This document shows positions 61,843 to 64,000 of a stretch of 64,000 nt of DNA, one piece after another (position 1 is the stretch's first letter; every line of letters starts with the position of its first letter). The stretch covers positions 20,470,452-20,534,451 of the forward strand of contig JARWKL010000014.1 in NCBI GenBank assembly GCA_029961685.1. The letters are read 5' to 3'. This stretch comes from Aristolochia californica (taxonomy: Eukaryota; Streptophyta; Magnoliopsida; Piperales; Aristolochiaceae). The notes under the pieces were generated by a model, which saw only the letters and a program-made list of their open reading frames with translations, did not search any database and had not been told where the DNA came from. The translations under genes and the position numbers were made by a program.

Positions 61843-64000
61843 GGCATGCATATCCACCACATTTAAAACATGTTATGATCAATTAGGAATCTCTTTCATA
61901 TAAAATGCCACCAAGCTATCTGGGGTTGTATTAGTGGAATTTCCCCAACGTGGAAAACAAAACTTCGGTGTTCATTTTTAGTGCATGAAAATAATTTTCT
62001 TCACTCACATATATTATAGTTTTCTAATTCTTTTCCATACATAAACTCTAAAATTTCCATTTTGTTGTGATTTATATTTGCCTTATCTTTTTGCTTACGT
62101 GAAAACTAGGAGAGCAAAAAACTCAAGTTTGAAAAAAAAATTGAACATCCAAAATGGACTTGCACAAATGCTGACAGAGATAATACCAAAAAGTATCTGT
62201 AATTTTTTAAGTCCACTTTCTGCAAAATAGGCAAAAATTGGGTTGTTTGGCTCTGGTAAATATCCCACTGCACTTTAACCAGAGAATTTTAATTTTTCTA
62301 CTGCTTGAAAATTTTGGATCCTTAGGTCATTTGCCTCTTCAACATGTTTCTGGCATGCATATCCACCACATTTAAAACATGTTAGGATCAATTAGGAATC
62401 TCTTTCTTATAAAATTCCACCAAGCCATCTGGGGTTGAACTTGTGGAATTTCCCCAACGTGGATAACAAAACTTTGGTGTTCATTTTTAGTGCGTGAAGA
62501 TAATTTTTTTCACTCACATTTATTATAGTTTTCACTTGGTTTTGCATACATAAACTCTAAAATTTCCTTTTTGTTGTGATCTTATTTGCCTTATCTTTTT
62601 AGTTACGAGAAAACAGGGAGAGCAAAAAACTCAAGTTTGAAAAAAAAAATTGAACATCCAAAATAGAAATGCACAAATGCTAAGAGAGATAATTCAAAAA
62701 AGTATCTGTGATTTTTTAGGTCCGCTTTTCGTAAAATAGGCAAAAAGTGGGTTGTTTGGCTCTTGTAAATATCCCACCGCACGTTAACTTGAGAATTTTA
62801 ATTTTTTCTACTCCTTGAAATTCTTGGATCATTAGGTCATTTGCATCTTTAACATGTTTTTGGCATGCATATCCACCACATTTAAAACATGTAAGGATAA
62901 ATTAGGAATCTCTTTCTTATAAAATTCCACCAAGCTATCTAGGGTTTTTCTAGTGGAATTTCCCCAATGTGGATAACAAAACTTTCGTGTTCATTTTTAG
63001 TGCATGAAAATAATTTTCATCACTCACATTTATTATAGTTTTCAAATTCTTTTGCATACATAAACTCTAAAATTTCCATTTTGTTGGGATCGACATTTGT
63101 GTTATATTTTTGTTTTCGAGAAAACTGGTAGAGGGAAAGACTCAAGTTTTAAAAAAATATTGAACATCCAAATTGGAAATGCACAAATGCTGAGAGAGAT
63201 AATTCCAAAAAGTATCAGTGATTTTTTTGGTCCGCTTTTTGTAAAATAGGCAAAAAGTGGGTTGTTTGGCTTTGGTAAATATCCCACCGCACATTAACTT
63301 GAGAATTTTAATTTTTTCTACTCCTTGAAATTTTTTGATCATTAGGTCATTTGTATCTTCATCATGTTTCTGGCATGCATATTCGCCACATTTAAAACAT
63401 TTTAGGATCAATTATGAATCTCTTTCTTATAAAATTCCACCAAGCTATCTGGGGTTGTACTAGTGGAATTTCCCCAACGTGGAAAACAAAACTTTAATTT
63501 TCATGTTTAGTGCGTTAAAATAATTTTCTTCACTCACATTTATTATAGTTTTCAAATTCATTTGCATACATAAACTCTAAAATTTCCATTTTGTTGTGAT
63601 CTACATTTGCCTTATCTTTTTGTTTACGAGAAAGCTGGGAGAGTGAAGAACACAAGTTTGAAAAAAAAAATTGAACATCCAAAATGGAAATGCACAAATG
63701 CTGATAGAGATAATTCTAAAAGTATCTGTGATTTTTTAGGTCCTCGTTTTGTAAAAAAGGCAAAAAGTGGGTTGTTTGGCTTTGGTAAATATCTCACCGC
63801 ACTTTAACTTGTGAATTTTAATTTTTTCTACTGCTTGAAATTTTTAGATCATTAGGTCATTTGCATCTTCAACATGTTTCTCGCATGCATAACCACCACA
63901 TTTAAAACATGTTAGGATAATTAAGAATCTCTTTCTTATAAAATTCCACCAAGCTATCGGGGGTTGTACAAGTGAAATTTCCCCAACGTGGATAAATAAA
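61843..64000. repeat. Satellite block to right edge, copy of 47.0-48.7 kb
   Basis: Monomers start at 61843, 62352, 62862, 63372 and 63882; the last is cut by the window edge after 119 bases. They match 47027, 47537, 48047 and 48557 at an offset of about 14.8 kb, then 15.3 kb. Monomer 62862 is extra. Shared variants are TGCTGACAGAGATAATACC, CAAGCCATCTGGGGTTGAAC, GTGAAGATAA, TGATCTTATTTGCC, CTGATAGAGATAATT, TTTCTCGCATGCAT and CTATCGGGGGTTGTACAAG. The array continues to the right. Confidence 0.83.

Larger units (their letters stand above)
1..64000. repeat. Tandem satellite array, 511-base monomer, fills the window
   Basis: The landmark GGCATGCATATCCACC, or a close variant, recurs about every 511 bases from base 146 to base 63882. 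Roughly 127 starts were placed by eye, and most intervals are 509-514. All sequence between landmarks follows one consensus, so I see no foreign insertion longer than a few tens of bases. Neighbouring copies differ by scattered substitutions and 1-10 base indels, roughly a tenth of positions by eye. G+C is about 31%. A monomer of 511 is close to three times 170, a multiple of nucleosome spacing often seen in satellites; that link is inference. Such arrays are typical of eukaryotic heterochromatin. The family itself is not one I recognise, and no species assignment is possible from the sequence alone. Confidence 0.97.
46700..64000. repeat. 3' domain: distinct satellite subfamily
   Basis: From about 46.7 kb nearly every monomer carries TTGTACTAGTGG (earlier TTGTACCAGTGG prevails). 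GAGAGCGAAAAAC is commoner than GAGAGTGAAAAAC. GGTCCGC is usually followed by only about five T before GTAAAATAGG (earlier six or more). Frequent variants are TTTTTAGTTACGAG and GGAAAAATGCAC. P-type and H6/H7 markers are absent. The monomer length stays at about 510. Confidence 0.75.

Noticed and set aside
1..64000. CRISPR array
   Set aside because: The period is about 511 bases, with no short constant repeat alternating with unique spacers. All parts of the monomer are repeated.
1..64000. Telomeric repeats (TTTAGGG or TTAGGG)
   Set aside because: TTTTTTAGG occurs once per monomer in TTTTTTAGGTCC, but never as a tandem run.
1..64000. CENP-B box
   Set aside because: No sequence matching NTTCGNNNNANNCGGGN was noticed. 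The conserved element is a different, AACATGTT-based dyad.

Overview
The whole 64 kb window is one uninterrupted tandem array of a satellite DNA. The monomer is modally 511 bases (most copies 509-514). It is about 31% G+C, counted by eye over one 480-base stretch. I placed about 127 monomer starts using one landmark, GGCATGCATATCCACC, plus partial monomers at both edges (1-145 and 63882-64000). I found no protein-coding gene, tRNA, rRNA, transposon, CRISPR array or unique-sequence island. Every long open frame recurs once per monomer and is explained by the repeat. Arrays of this size and monomer length point to a eukaryotic nuclear genome, in centromeric, pericentromeric or subtelomeric heterochromatin. 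The sequence does not identify the species; a plant is a guess only.

Each monomer has the same internal order. First comes an inverted-repeat element, AACATGTTT ... AAACATGTT, enclosing GGCATGCATATCC. Next are a moderately GC-rich stretch around CTGGGGTTGTACCAGTGG, a palindromic GTGAAAATAATTTTCTTCAC element and an AT-rich section. An oligo-A tract of variable length (about 7-14 A) follows GTTTG or GTTCG. Last are a TAGGTCCGC segment and a GTGGGTTGTTTGGCTCTGG segment leading back to the inverted repeat.

The monomers are not interchangeable. Linked variants define about seven monomer types (H1-H7) that recur in a fixed order, giving a higher-order repeat (HOR) of about 3.57 kb. The clearest complete copy is 19747-23311. 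A second, shortened by two deletions, is 3210-6328. Partial or rearranged copies lie at 8883-12606, 16694-19746, 23312-26878, 26879-28923 and 43105-45158. The block 146-3209 is a diverged duplicate of 14142-16693. The block 28924-42594 is dominated by another monomer type (P: CAAGCAACC, TTCTCC, TTTTCGAG) and contains a recent three-monomer duplication (39044-42112).

From about 46.7 kb to the right edge the array switches to a different subfamily (TTGTACTAGTGG, GAGAGCG, a shorter T run after GGTCCGC). It has its own long-range duplications: 47027-48900 matches 61843-64000, and 51110-53664 matches 55704-57748. The switch coincides with a truncated 327-base monomer. Six monomers are shortened by 80 bases or more, or merged, by internal deletions, several with visible microhomology. 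They mark past recombination events and can serve as landmarks in an otherwise monotonous array.
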